Assembly: GCA_023954815.1 (NCBI GenBank)
Contig: JAGSHB010000052.1
Coordinates: forward strand, 1 to 35,646
Length of the DNA stretch: 35,646 nucleotides
Direction of reading: 5' to 3'
Source of the DNA: Myxococcales bacterium
GTDB taxonomy: Bacteria > Myxococcota_A > UBA9042
The notes under the pieces are model-generated. The model was not told where the DNA came from and ran no database searches. It saw only the letters and a list, made by a program, of their open reading frames with translations. A program made the translations under genes and the position numbers. Positions 1 through 7,438 of the stretch are shown here, piece by piece. Numbering within the stretch: the first letter of the stretch is position 1; every line of letters begins with the position of its first letter.

Positions 1-2
1 AC

Positions 3-2513
3 TGGCCCACCAACCATCGACCGACCGAAACTTGGCCCAAGGTAGAGCGCGCCATGCATGTGCTCACCGGCCACTACGGCCTCGCCATGAACGAGGCGAC
101 CGGGGCGCTGGAGCGCCTGGGCTGGCTCGACGACGCGCTCGATGTGGAGGCGGCGCTGAAGCGCTCAAACGCGGTGATTGCGGGCTTTCCCACGGCGAAG
201 CTCTCCTTTGAAGGCGGCGCCGGCACGGGCAGCGCCGTCGCTACGAGCTTCCTTGGCACCAAGGGCGCGACGGTGGATCGGGCGCAGATGCTCGATGGCG
301 GCCGCATCATGAATCGGCTGCAGTTTGAGACGGTCGGTTTCGCAAGTAACAGCAAGCTCAAGGGCCGCGTGACGTTGGCTGCCATGCCGCGCCACTTCAC
401 CCTGACGCAGACCCTGACAGGGCACGCCGCTGCCAAGGTCGCGCGCATTCGGATCGGCGGCGCTGCTTTGGCGGCGCTGCCCAAGAGCGAGTGGCTGGTG
501 CCGGGTCGAGTCCTCCGTCGCACCAATGGTGCGGGCAAGGGGTGGGTCTTCTTGGTCGCAGACGTGCCAGGGCAATCCCTCGCGACCAACGTGAGCGGCG
601 AGGTGGTGGCGCAACGCAGCGTGAGTCAGCTGGCCAAAGCGGGCACGACAGTGGCGCTGACGGTCCTCGCCGCGCAGGCCGTAAGTGCCGCCGAGCTGAG
701 CATGTTCATGACACCCAACAAGGCGGTGCAGGTGTCGTATCAGCTGCTGAACCTGGCCGGCAAACCAGTGGGTGCCCCTGTGGTCGCGCCGTGGAATGCG
801 GAGCTTGGGGCCTACAAGGTCCCCCTCGGCACGCTCAAGAGCGCGGGTGCGCCCGGCAAGCCGAACTGGGAGCAGGCGGTCTATCACAACTGGTATGGCC
901 GGCATCGCTTGACGGTCACCCGTGTCAGCAAGGCCCCAATGGCTGTTCCGCTGGCCCTGTTCGGCAGCGGCGGTCTGTCTTGGTACATCACCGGCGGCGC
1001 GCCCCTGTGGCGGGACAGCAAAGGGCGCCCGACGGGCACGCCCATCCAGGTCTCCAAGAACTGGCACGGGCAGGTCTGGTACCACCTCTACAGCCAACCC
1101 ACGTTCCGCGGCCCGGGCGCCGATACGCTGGAGTTGACCATGGCTTCATCGCGCTGGGGCCCCGTATTTGCGGCCTCCCACGCGCAGTTAAGCCTCGTCG
1201 GCTGGTCGCAGGCGGGCGGGCATTGGGACGAATCGGCGCTGGGCTGCTTCGGCGAGAGCATCACCTACGACCCCGATGTCACCCTCAATCGCGCCATGGT
1301 CGATGATGTGCGCCCCTTCCAGGTGCTGTCGAAGACCAAGTGGAGCTGGACCGGCAACGTCGGTGGCGCCGACTTCCTCCGCTACGCTACGACCGCCAAG
1401 CCCTATTGGGAGCGACGTCTCGGTCGGGTTCGCTCGCACTACGCCGCGCCTGGGCCAAATCTCACGGATGTGGTCTACGCTGGCGTCTCGTCTGACGGGG
1501 CTATCCGCGCGACGATTCGTACGCAGCTGGTCGGCACCGATGACGTGGTGCGCGCCTACTATCACCTCGACTACGAGTTCCTCAAAGACGTCGACTACAG
1601 CCGGCTCGCCTTCTTCCAAGTCGCTGCTGACAACTATGCCGACAACCTCTTTGCCAAGTACGCCTATGGCAATGCGTCCGGTGCCATCAAAGTTGCGCAG
1701 TCGACCAACCACAAGAGCAAGGGGTACGCGTCGAACGCCCATCGTGGGATTGCGCTGCCGGGCAAGTCGCCCTGGGTGCTGCTCTACAACAACCAGCGCA
1801 CGGGAGATTCGCTGCCTGAGCGCTTTGCCAACGTCGGCTTTGTTGTGCGTTCGTTCGAGGCAAAGATTGGCCAGGCGACGCTGACCACCCCCCACATCAA
1901 CCTGACGCGCACCTACAACGGCAAGATGAGCCAGATGGCCTTCCAGCTCGGGCTGCCGCACACCCCGGGATCGACCTGGTGTGGTGCGCCGTGCCTGGGC
2001 AAGCAGCGGTTTGTGCCCAAGGGCAGTCGTGTGCGCGCGACGGTGGAGTACCTCGTGCTGCCGGCCAACAAGAGTCGCTACTACGGCGAGAGCGCTTGGT
2101 TGAAAGCGCTGGCCCCCTCGCTCTTCGACCATCCCGAGCAGATCCGGCAGGTCGCGGCCAACAACCAGCTGGTGGTGCAGGCGACCGTGGGCAAGGTGCT
2201 GCGAGCGCAGCCAGTGGTGGTGGATGCGGAGGCGACCCAAGCAAAAATGGGGATGATCGGGCCCGGGGCTGTGGTCGCCGACCTGACGATGAGCGGCGGG
2301 CTGGGCTTTGTGCCCGTGACCATCGCCGGACTGCCGCGCCATGGCGGCTGGCGTCTGCAACGCTTGCTGAATGGGACCTGGGTTACCTACGATCCCGCCG
2401 TGCACGGCAATGATCACTGGCAGGCTGAGTTTACGGCGCTGTCGCAGGATTGGCGGCTGACGTTTAGCTTGCCGGGTGTGACGAAGCAGCGGGTTCGATT
2501 GGTTTCGGAGTAG
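3..2513 (+). CDS. Large unrecognised protein, 5' end outside window
   Basis: The reading frame is already open at base 3 and has no stop before the first ATG at 54. The protein from that ATG lacks a signal peptide, so the true start is probably upstream and this is the C-terminal ~835 residues. I do not recognise a named domain. The sequence is rich in Trp, Tyr, Gly and beta-type segments. A central region (about bases 960-1400) with motifs such as GGAPLWRD, QVSKNWHG, ASHAQLSLVGW and NVGGADFLRY resembles, from memory, uncharacterised large exported proteins of Planctomycetes and related bacteria with a presumed carbohydrate-related role; that link is weak. The last ~100 residues look like a beta-sandwich. 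It is convergent with the 2656-3495 gene. Usage and GC content resemble the neighbours. Confidence 0.8.
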   Translation, partial: WPTNHRPTETWPKVERAMHVLTGHYGLAMNEATGALERLGWLDDALDVEAALKRSNAVIAGFPTAKLSFEGGAGTGSAVATSFLGTKGATVDRAQMLDGGRIMNRLQFETVGFASNSKLKGRVTLAAMPRHFTLTQTLTGHAAAKVARIRIGGAALAALPKSEWLVPGRVLRRTNGAGKGWVFLVADVPGQSLATNVSGEVVAQRSVSQLAKAGTTVALTVLAAQAVSAAELSMFMTPNKAVQVSYQLLNLAGKPVGAPVVAPWNAELGAYKVPLGTLKSAGAPGKPNWEQAVYHNWYGRHRLTVTRVSKAPMAVPLALFGSGGLSWYITGGAPLWRDSKGRPTGTPIQVSKNWHGQVWYHLYSQPTFRGPGADTLELTMASSRWGPVFAASHAQLSLVGWSQAGGHWDESALGCFGESITYDPDVTLNRAMVDDVRPFQVLSKTKWSWTGNVGGADFLRYATTAKPYWERRLGRVRSHYAAPGPNLTDVVYAGVSSDGAIRATIRTQLVGTDDVVRAYYHLDYEFLKDVDYSRLAFFQVAADNYADNLFAKYAYGNASGAIKVAQSTNHKSKGYASNAHRGIALPGKSPWVLLYNNQRTGDSLPERFANVGFVVRSFEAKIGQATLTTPHINLTRTYNGKMSQMAFQLGLPHTPGSTWCGAPCLGKQRFVPKGSRVRATVEYLVLPANKSRYYGESAWLKALAPSLFDHPEQIRQVAANNQLVVQATVGKVLRAQPVVVDAEATQAKMGMIGPGAVVADLTMSGGLGFVPVTIAGLPRHGGWRLQRLLNGTWVTYDPAVHGNDHWQAEFTALSQDWRLTFSLPGVTKQRVRLVSE

Positions 2514-2655
2514 GGGAGTGGACAGTCTGCCGGCCTGAAGAGGCTCGATGACCGCCAGTGGCACAGCCATCGTCACCCAAAGCTCCTATGGGGCGCGCCG
2601 AAGGGCCAGGCTGCCGCTACGCGCGAGTTCCAATGCTAGCCGGAAGCTGGATTGC

Positions 2656-3495
2656 TCAACGCTTAGCGTTCCGGCTGCTGATGGCGATGTCGACCAGAAC
2701 GGGTTTGGAGGCGGGCCCGGCGCGACCGGCGAGGTCAATGCGCTGCAGGGTCACCCGGTTCATGCCCGGCTCCCATCCACGAAACAGTCCCCGACACATA
2801 CCGTGACCGATGGACAGCCCGGGGCTCATGGTCTGATGACGCTTGCCCGTCTTGGTGTGGGTCAAGGTAACGAGGTAGCGCATGTGGGCTGGATCTTTGC
2901 CAGGCAGCGAGAGCGTCAAATGGCGGGATGGACCGCAGCCCATCGCCCGCGAGGTGAAGGTCGCTTGCTTGATCCGTGGGGCGACGCGTGTCGAAGGTCG
3001 GAGGTCTCGCTTTCCCGTCGTGAACTCAAGCTCTTCAAGCTGCTGGACTGCGCGCATGAAGTCCTTGCGATAATGCGCGGTCGCGATCGCCTTGGCGGCT
3101 TTCTGCACGCGGGGGGTGTCGAGTTTGAGGGTATAGCGCGTATTCGAGCGCAGCCTTCCTTTGGGCGAGAGCACCCAGAGTTGAACGCCAGATGACACCT
3201 TCTGGCCGAGGCCAGGCTTCACCGTGGCAGCCACGCGATGCCCCGGCGCAACAAATCGCGCGCCACGCAAGGCGGCGGCGATGGGCTCACTCGCCGCCCC
3301 CCCGACGCCGACCCACACGACGAGGTTGCGGGGGAGCGCTGTCGCCCCACTCTTCGGCGCCGTCCACACGCTGGTGCCATCTCCACACTTGGCGCTAGCC
3401 ATCGACGGCAGCACGAGCATGAGGGACAAGACCAAACTCGTCAGCCCGGATCGAGCGACTCGTGGGTGCAAATGGCGGACATGGAACGCTGGCAT
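2656..3495 (-). CDS. Secreted protein with Ig-like domain features
   Basis: This 279-residue protein has an N-terminal signal peptide: a basic n-region, the hydrophobic stretch SLVLSLMLVLPSMASA, then mature KCGDG. The segment that follows (APKSGATALPRNLVVWVGV) has the look of bacterial Ig-like domains (Big_5 type), where 'P..G......' precedes a beta strand, and LRSNTRYTLKL fits a late strand of the same fold. The C-terminal half is a second beta-rich segment containing two Cys (CGPSRH and GMCRGL), possibly disulfide-bonded. No catalytic motif is visible. It stands alone on the minus strand, convergent with the large protein ending at 2513 and divergent from the 4084 gene. Exported location is well supported; function is unknown. 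Confidence 0.7.
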   Translation of the reverse strand: MPAFHVRHLHPRVARSGLTSLVLSLMLVLPSMASAKCGDGTSVWTAPKSGATALPRNLVVWVGVGGAASEPIAAALRGARFVAPGHRVAATVKPGLGQKVSSGVQLWVLSPKGRLRSNTRYTLKLDTPRVQKAAKAIATAHYRKDFMRAVQQLEELEFTTGKRDLRPSTRVAPRIKQATFTSRAMGCGPSRHLTLSLPGKDPAHMRYLVTLTHTKTGKRHQTMSPGLSIGHGMCRGLFRGWEPGMNRVTLQRIDLAGRAGPASKPVLVDIAISSRNAKR

Positions 3496-4083
3496 CAGAA
3501 CCTCCCAGGCACGGTAACCCTATCAGATGGACGCACGACATTGTCAGGCGATCTCTGCCGTCGACACCAAGGTGTTCAGGCGCAAAAGAGGTAGCGTGCC
3601 GCGCGGAGATCGACGGCGCACCGGCCAGCGGAGCTCGTGCATCCCCTATGCGCGGTCTGCGGTGCGACTCCTCGACATCGCGCCCTGCGCCAAGGGCTAC
3701 GCGACCTGTCTGTGCCCCCCCCTCCCCCTGCCGGTCTCATCAAGCGCTCCGGATCTTGGGGAGCCGCATTGTGGGCGCTAGAGTCAACAAGAGATCCCCA
3801 GACAGAAGGCTCAAACACCGGAAGATTGCTCGCGGCCCCCCGCACACGGCGACCACGACCGGAGCCAGAAGGGAGGACCGACGCCTCTACTTCTCCTCAT
3901 TCGTTGGAGGTCAGACGGCCAATAGGCAATCGGACTGAATCGGCAATCGCTAGTTCGGCTACGCGACCGTCTGAACCGTGATAGAAAAGGCTGACCGATA
4001 TTCTCAGTGACTCGTTTGAGTCCATCGATGGTCGGTCGGAGGTACAGTAACCCTCCCGCGCTCATCGAGGAGACGACAAAGAT
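3496..4083. other. 588-bp intergenic region between divergent genes
   Basis: Short frames exist on both strands, but none has a convincing ribosome site, family motif or conserved-looking protein. The region must hold the promoters of the minus-strand gene starting at 3495 and of the plus-strand repeat-protein gene at 4084. For the latter a good Shine-Dalgarno (GAGGAG, 4067-4072) lies 11 nt before the ATG. I see no convincing sigma-70 box pair, RNA gene or long inverted repeat. Confidence 0.5.
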
Positions 4084-4578
4084 ATGACATCCAGGAATCT
4101 AGTTACAGCGCTCCTCGCAATCTCCCTCGTCGCCGGCGGGGCGACGTCCGCACTCGCCGGGCCGAGCAAGCGTTCGAAGAACACAAAGAAGAAGGTGCGA
4201 AGTCCTGACCGAACCGTAAAGAAGGGTACCAAACACACGACTCCGAGCGGCAAGACCGTCAAACGTGGCAAGGTCGAGAAGGCTGGCGGTGCCGTCAAGC
4301 GTGGCGCCGTCATCGAGGGCAAACACGGTCGAGCGATCAAGCGTCGCAAGGTTCAGGACGCCGACGGCACCACAAAACGCGGCGTGGCGGTCAAAGGTAA
4401 GGATGGGCGGTCTCTCAAACATGGCAAGGTCAAGACCGCCGGCGGCGCCGTGAAACACGGTGCGACCGCAAAAGGCAAGTACGGCCGATCCGCCAAGCAC
4501 GGAAAGGTCAAAAGGGCCGACGGCACCGTGAAACGCAGATCCGCGACGAAGGGCAGGGGGGCCGGCGCCAAGAAATAG
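4084..4578 (+). CDS. Secreted polybasic tandem-repeat protein
   Basis: A 164-residue protein starting after GAGGAG (4067-4072). Residues 1-25 form a signal peptide (LVTALLAISLVAGGATSALA, then GPSKRS). A Lys/Arg-rich stretch follows, then four consecutive 26-residue repeats at residues 56-81, 82-107, 108-133 and 134-159, and a short AGAKK tail. Each repeat is two 13-residue halves: the first like GRSLKHGKVKTAG, the second like GAVKHGATAKGKY. The mature protein has almost no hydrophobic core, few acidic residues and no Cys, so it is probably extended. Such composition suits binding of polyanions (extracellular DNA, LPS, acidic polysaccharide) or a mineral, but this is inference from charge only. 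A histone-H1-like or AlgP-like nucleoid role is disfavoured by the signal peptide. Confidence 0.8.
   Translation: MTSRNLVTALLAISLVAGGATSALAGPSKRSKNTKKKVRSPDRTVKKGTKHTTPSGKTVKRGKVEKAGGAVKRGAVIEGKHGRAIKRRKVQDADGTTKRGVAVKGKDGRSLKHGKVKTAGGAVKHGATAKGKYGRSAKHGKVKRADGTVKRRSATKGRGAGAKK
4249..4560 (+). repeat. Four 78-bp in-frame tandem repeats
   Basis: The repeat unit is 78 bp (26 codons) with no indels between copies: 4249-4326, 4327-4404, 4405-4482 and 4483-4560. Each copy divides into two 39-bp halves whose proteins align with each other (G-x-x-hydrophobic-K-R/H pattern), so the array looks like an ancestral 13-codon unit duplicated, diverged and then duplicated again as a pair. Third codon positions have drifted, which argues for an old array kept in register by selection on the protein. 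Confidence 0.9.
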
Positions 4579-4720
4579 AGACCACAATCGAGACTCGGGC
4601 GAGTTTGGGGGGGCAGGACGGCGATTGACCCAGCGATTGGTCGCACAGGCACGTCGCTCCAGGGTCTGATTAACCAAGAGCGTCACTATCACCCTCAGCG
4701 GAGTTCCAAAGTGCGGTCAT

Positions 4721-4736
4721 GCGGCCTGACGGCCGC
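4721..4736. terminator. Short GC hairpin, possible terminator
   Basis: A perfect 6-bp stem (GCGGCC/GGCCGC) with loop TGAC, followed by only three T, lies in the 288-bp gap between the repeat-protein gene and the OvoA-like operon. It could end transcription of the former, but the T-tract is poor. Nothing else is evident in this gap. Confidence 0.25.
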
Positions 4737-4866
4737 TTTGGACCCGCGTCGCGCACCGACAAAAAACAACCACAGGAATGATCCGAGCGGCTATTGTACT
4801 GGTGCGGCCTTGGATTGAGCCCCCGACGATGCGGTCTGGCCAACGCGCTCCGGAGTCGACAAAGAG

Positions 4867-6261
4867 ATGACAGCTTTGACCCGCGCTACGAAGTCTACAG
4901 GCGGTCGCGGCCTCGCTCCTCACGGGAGTGCCAGCGCTCAGCCGCCCCACCCTCCGCCCCAGTTGCAGTCGCCCACGAGTGCCGAGTTGCTCGCATACTT
5001 CGGCGAGACTTGGCACCTCTACGATTGGCTCTTCAGCGGCGTGGCGCCTGAGGCCATCGCCATGCAGCCCGACCCGCTGCGGCATCCGTTGGTGTTCTAT
5101 GTCGGTCACACCGCTGCATTTTACGTCAACAAGCTGCGTCTCGCAGGGCTCTGGCAGGATGGCGTCGACGCCCATCTCGACCAACTCTTCGCTCGTGGGG
5201 TTGATCCCGCAACGGCCAACGACCTGCAGACCCTAGCGTGGCCAACGCTAGCTGAGGCACTGCGCTATCGCGGGACGGTCTTTGACAGGGTCCGGCTGTT
5301 CATCGAAGGCTTAGATGTTTGTGGTGCCATCACCCCATCTGATCCGCTCTGGTCTCTCGCGATGAGTTTAGAGCACGACCGCATTCACTTTGAAACCAGC
5401 TCCGTTCTCATTCGACAGCTGCCGTTAGATGTGGTCACGCGTCCTCCTGGCTGGGTCTATGCTGACACCGCCGGCGAGCCACCGCCGCTCGCCTGGATCG
5501 CTGTTCCGCCACGCAGCGTTGAGTTGGGGCGTCCCGCGTCTGGGGCCACCTTTGGCTGGGACAATGAGTACGGCCAACTCGCCGCCGACGTGTCTGCCTT
5601 CGTCGCAACTCAGAATCTGATCTCCAATCGCGACTACTTTGGGTTCGTCTCTGACGAGGGCTACGCGCGGCGTGATCTGTGGAGTGAGGCTGGCTGGCGC
5701 TGGCGGTCGAGACAGGCCGTCGAACGGCCGCGTTTCTGGACGGGATCGGTGTCAAACCCACGCTATCGGGCGATGTTCGATGAGCTGGAGATGCCTTGGT
5801 CGTGGCCGGTGGAGGTCTGCGCACATGAGGCCGAGGCCTTCTGTCGCTGGCTGGGTGGAGGTGCCCGGCTCCTGCGAGAGGTCGAACATGCTGCCCTTGC
5901 CCTGGACGCCCCCCGAGACAGCACCGGCGATTCGATCGCGCACCCCGGCTACAACCTCAACTTACGCTATGGATCGCCGTGCCCAGTCGCTAGCCTCCCA
6001 TCCGGTCGTACGCCGTTGGGGTTTAACGACGTGTTCGGCAATGTATGGCAGTGGTTTGGCGATGATTTTCAACCGCTTCCAGGTTTTGTGCCGCACCCCT
6101 ATTACCCGGAGTTTTCACAGCCTTACTTCGATAGGGACCATGCGGCGCTCGGTGGTGGCGCTTGGGCCTCCACGGGCGCGAGCGCGAGCCGATTGTACCG
6201 ACTGTGGTTTCGCCGCCACTTCTTCCAACACGCCGGGTTTCGGGTAGCGCGCGATGTGTGA
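4867..6261 (+). CDS. OvoA-type 5-histidylcysteine sulfoxide synthase, no methyltransferase domain
   Basis: Predicted non-haem iron enzyme that uses O2 to join the Cys sulfur to the His imidazole ring, the first step of ovothiol synthesis. The N-terminal DinB-like part carries RHPLVFYVGHTAAFYVNKL and SLEHDRIHFETSSVLIRQ, very close to OvoA. The likely iron ligands are His81 and the HX3HXE motif His170/His174 (Glu176). The C-terminal FGE-sulfatase-like half contains GFNDVFGNVWQWF and ends with WFRRHFFQHAGFR, again OvoA-like rather than EgtB-like. At 464 residues it stops where canonical OvoA (about 700 residues) continues into its SAM methyltransferase domain. Start chosen at ATG 4867 after GGAG (4852-4855). 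Its stop overlaps the next start by 8 nt (ATGTGTGA). Family membership is strong; the exact Cys-type acceptor substrate is not known. Confidence 0.9.
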   Translation: MTALTRATKSTGGRGLAPHGSASAQPPHPPPQLQSPTSAELLAYFGETWHLYDWLFSGVAPEAIAMQPDPLRHPLVFYVGHTAAFYVNKLRLAGLWQDGVDAHLDQLFARGVDPATANDLQTLAWPTLAEALRYRGTVFDRVRLFIEGLDVCGAITPSDPLWSLAMSLEHDRIHFETSSVLIRQLPLDVVTRPPGWVYADTAGEPPPLAWIAVPPRSVELGRPASGATFGWDNEYGQLAADVSAFVATQNLISNRDYFGFVSDEGYARRDLWSEAGWRWRSRQAVERPRFWTGSVSNPRYRAMFDELEMPWSWPVEVCAHEAEAFCRWLGGGARLLREVEHAALALDAPRDSTGDSIAHPGYNLNLRYGSPCPVASLPSGRTPLGFNDVFGNVWQWFGDDFQPLPGFVPHPYYPEFSQPYFDRDHAALGGGAWASTGASASRLYRLWFRRHFFQHAGFRVARDV

Positions 6262-7438
6262 GCGGGCGAGAAATCGACTCAGCGAGGGGCGATCGGGCAC
6301 CACACGAGCGCGTCGCTTGCGTCCCGAGGGCGCGCCGCATCCTCGGGATGAAGCCAGTCAGGCACCAGCGTCGTCGCACAGTTCTGCGGCGCGCTCGCCG
6401 GCAACGTGGGTCCCTCAATCCCGCCCAGATCCCGACTCGGTAGGGGAGGGTGCAGATGCACGGCGCGACAAGGCTCCCGAACGAGACCCTCACCAACGCG
6501 CCCTCATAGAGGCCGCCGGGCGCTTGGGTGTGCGCTGCGAAGATCTGCTCGAGAGTTGGGGGGTCGACGTCGTTCGCTACTCGAAGGCCGGTCGCAGCGC
6601 GCTGGTCCTGGATGGCTGTACCACCACCGCGCTCGGGCACGTAGCTGAGGTGATCTGCGCCAACAAGCGGGCGACCTGCGCGCTCCTGAGTGAGCTCGCA
6701 TTGCCTGTGCCGAACGCGGTCGTCGTCGAGCCCGGACAGAGCCGCGCGGCGATCCTCCGCGACCTCCCCAGCGACCGTCCCCTGGTGTGCAAACCCCTTG
6801 AAGGGACCAACGGCGAAGGCGTAGTGATGGGGCTGGTTGACGACGCCGCGATTGTGGAGGCCGTCGAAGCGTGTTGGCGTCGGGGCCCCGCGCTGGTGGA
6901 GGCACAGATCCCGGGAGCCGACCTTCGTATTCACGTCATCGGTCGCCGTGTGGTCGCTGCCTGTGAACGTCGTCCGGCGGCGGTCACGGGAGACGGTCGC
7001 TCCACTGTGGCCGAGCTAGTTGCCGCCCGAGACGCCGAAGTGCAGGCGCACAACCCGCAGAATCGGCTGCAGCTGGACGCGGCCTCCCATGCGCTCTTGG
7101 CGGCGGCCGGCTGCACGCTCAGTGACGTGTTGGCCAAGGGGCGCGTGCTGCCACTGAAGACCGTCGCAAATATCGCTCAGGGGGCAACCCCTGTGGACAT
7201 CACCCACCTGCTGCATCCTCGCTATCAGGCATGGGTGGCGCGTATCGGGGCATCGCTGTCGCTGGATATCTTCGCCCTAGACGTCCTCGCGCTAGATCCG
7301 ATGGCAGACCCTGCCCAAGGGGGCGCGGTAATTCTCGAGGTCAACGCCCGACCTCAGTGGCTTCATCACACGTTCTCGCAGGGCCAAACACATGATGTCG
7401 CGGCGATGCTGCTTACCGCGCTGTTGGAGGATCGATGA
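6254..7438 (+). CDS. Cyanophycin-synthetase-type ATP-grasp ligase
   Basis: Predicted carboxylate-amine ligase making an amide bond through an acyl-phosphate. ICANKRATCALLSELALPVP starts the ATP-grasp fold. RPLVCKPLEGTNGEGVV supplies the nucleotide-binding Lys180 and Gly-rich loop, and VTGDGRSTVAELV plus KTVANIAQGATPVDITHLLHP are typical of the ATP-grasp part of cyanophycin synthetase (CphA). ILEVNARPQWLHH supplies Mg ligands Glu362/Asn364. It lacks both the CphA N-terminal domain and the C-terminal Mur-ligase domain, so it should add one residue rather than polymerise. Residues 1 to about 78 are Arg/Pro/Ser/Ala-rich and look disordered; the ATG is supported by the 8-nt overlap with the sulfoxide synthase gene, but a later non-ATG start is possible. 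It overlaps the next gene by 4 nt. Confidence 0.88.
   Translation: MCERARNRLSEGRSGTTRARRLRPEGAPHPRDEASQAPASSHSSAARSPATWVPQSRPDPDSVGEGADARRDKAPERDPHQRALIEAAGRLGVRCEDLLESWGVDVVRYSKAGRSALVLDGCTTTALGHVAEVICANKRATCALLSELALPVPNAVVVEPGQSRAAILRDLPSDRPLVCKPLEGTNGEGVVMGLVDDAAIVEAVEACWRRGPALVEAQIPGADLRIHVIGRRVVAACERRPAAVTGDGRSTVAELVAARDAEVQAHNPQNRLQLDAASHALLAAAGCTLSDVLAKGRVLPLKTVANIAQGATPVDITHLLHPRYQAWVARIGASLSLDIFALDVLALDPMADPAQGGAVILEVNARPQWLHHTFSQGQTHDVAAMLLTALLEDR

Noticed and set aside
1188-2576. 462-codon minus-strand frame opposite the first gene
   Set aside because: Composition typical of an antisense shadow in high-GC DNA, and it overlaps a frame with coherent motifs.
3462-3981. Several overlapping small plus-strand frames upstream of the repeat-protein gene
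   Set aside because: No ribosome site, signal peptide or family motif; they are mutually overlapping, as expected by chance in GC-rich DNA.
4867-6261. Possibility that the synthase is EgtB (ergothioneine) or a formylglycine-generating enzyme
   Set aside because: RHPLVFYVGHTAAFYVNKL, LETSSVLIRQ-like and RRHFFQHAGFR motifs fit OvoA better than EgtB. The iron-site HX3HXE is present, which a formylglycine-generating enzyme lacks.
6254-7438. Full cyanophycin synthetase
   Set aside because: Only the ATP-grasp part is present; the N-terminal domain and Mur-ligase-like C-terminal domain are missing and the next gene is another ATP-grasp, not a Mur ligase.
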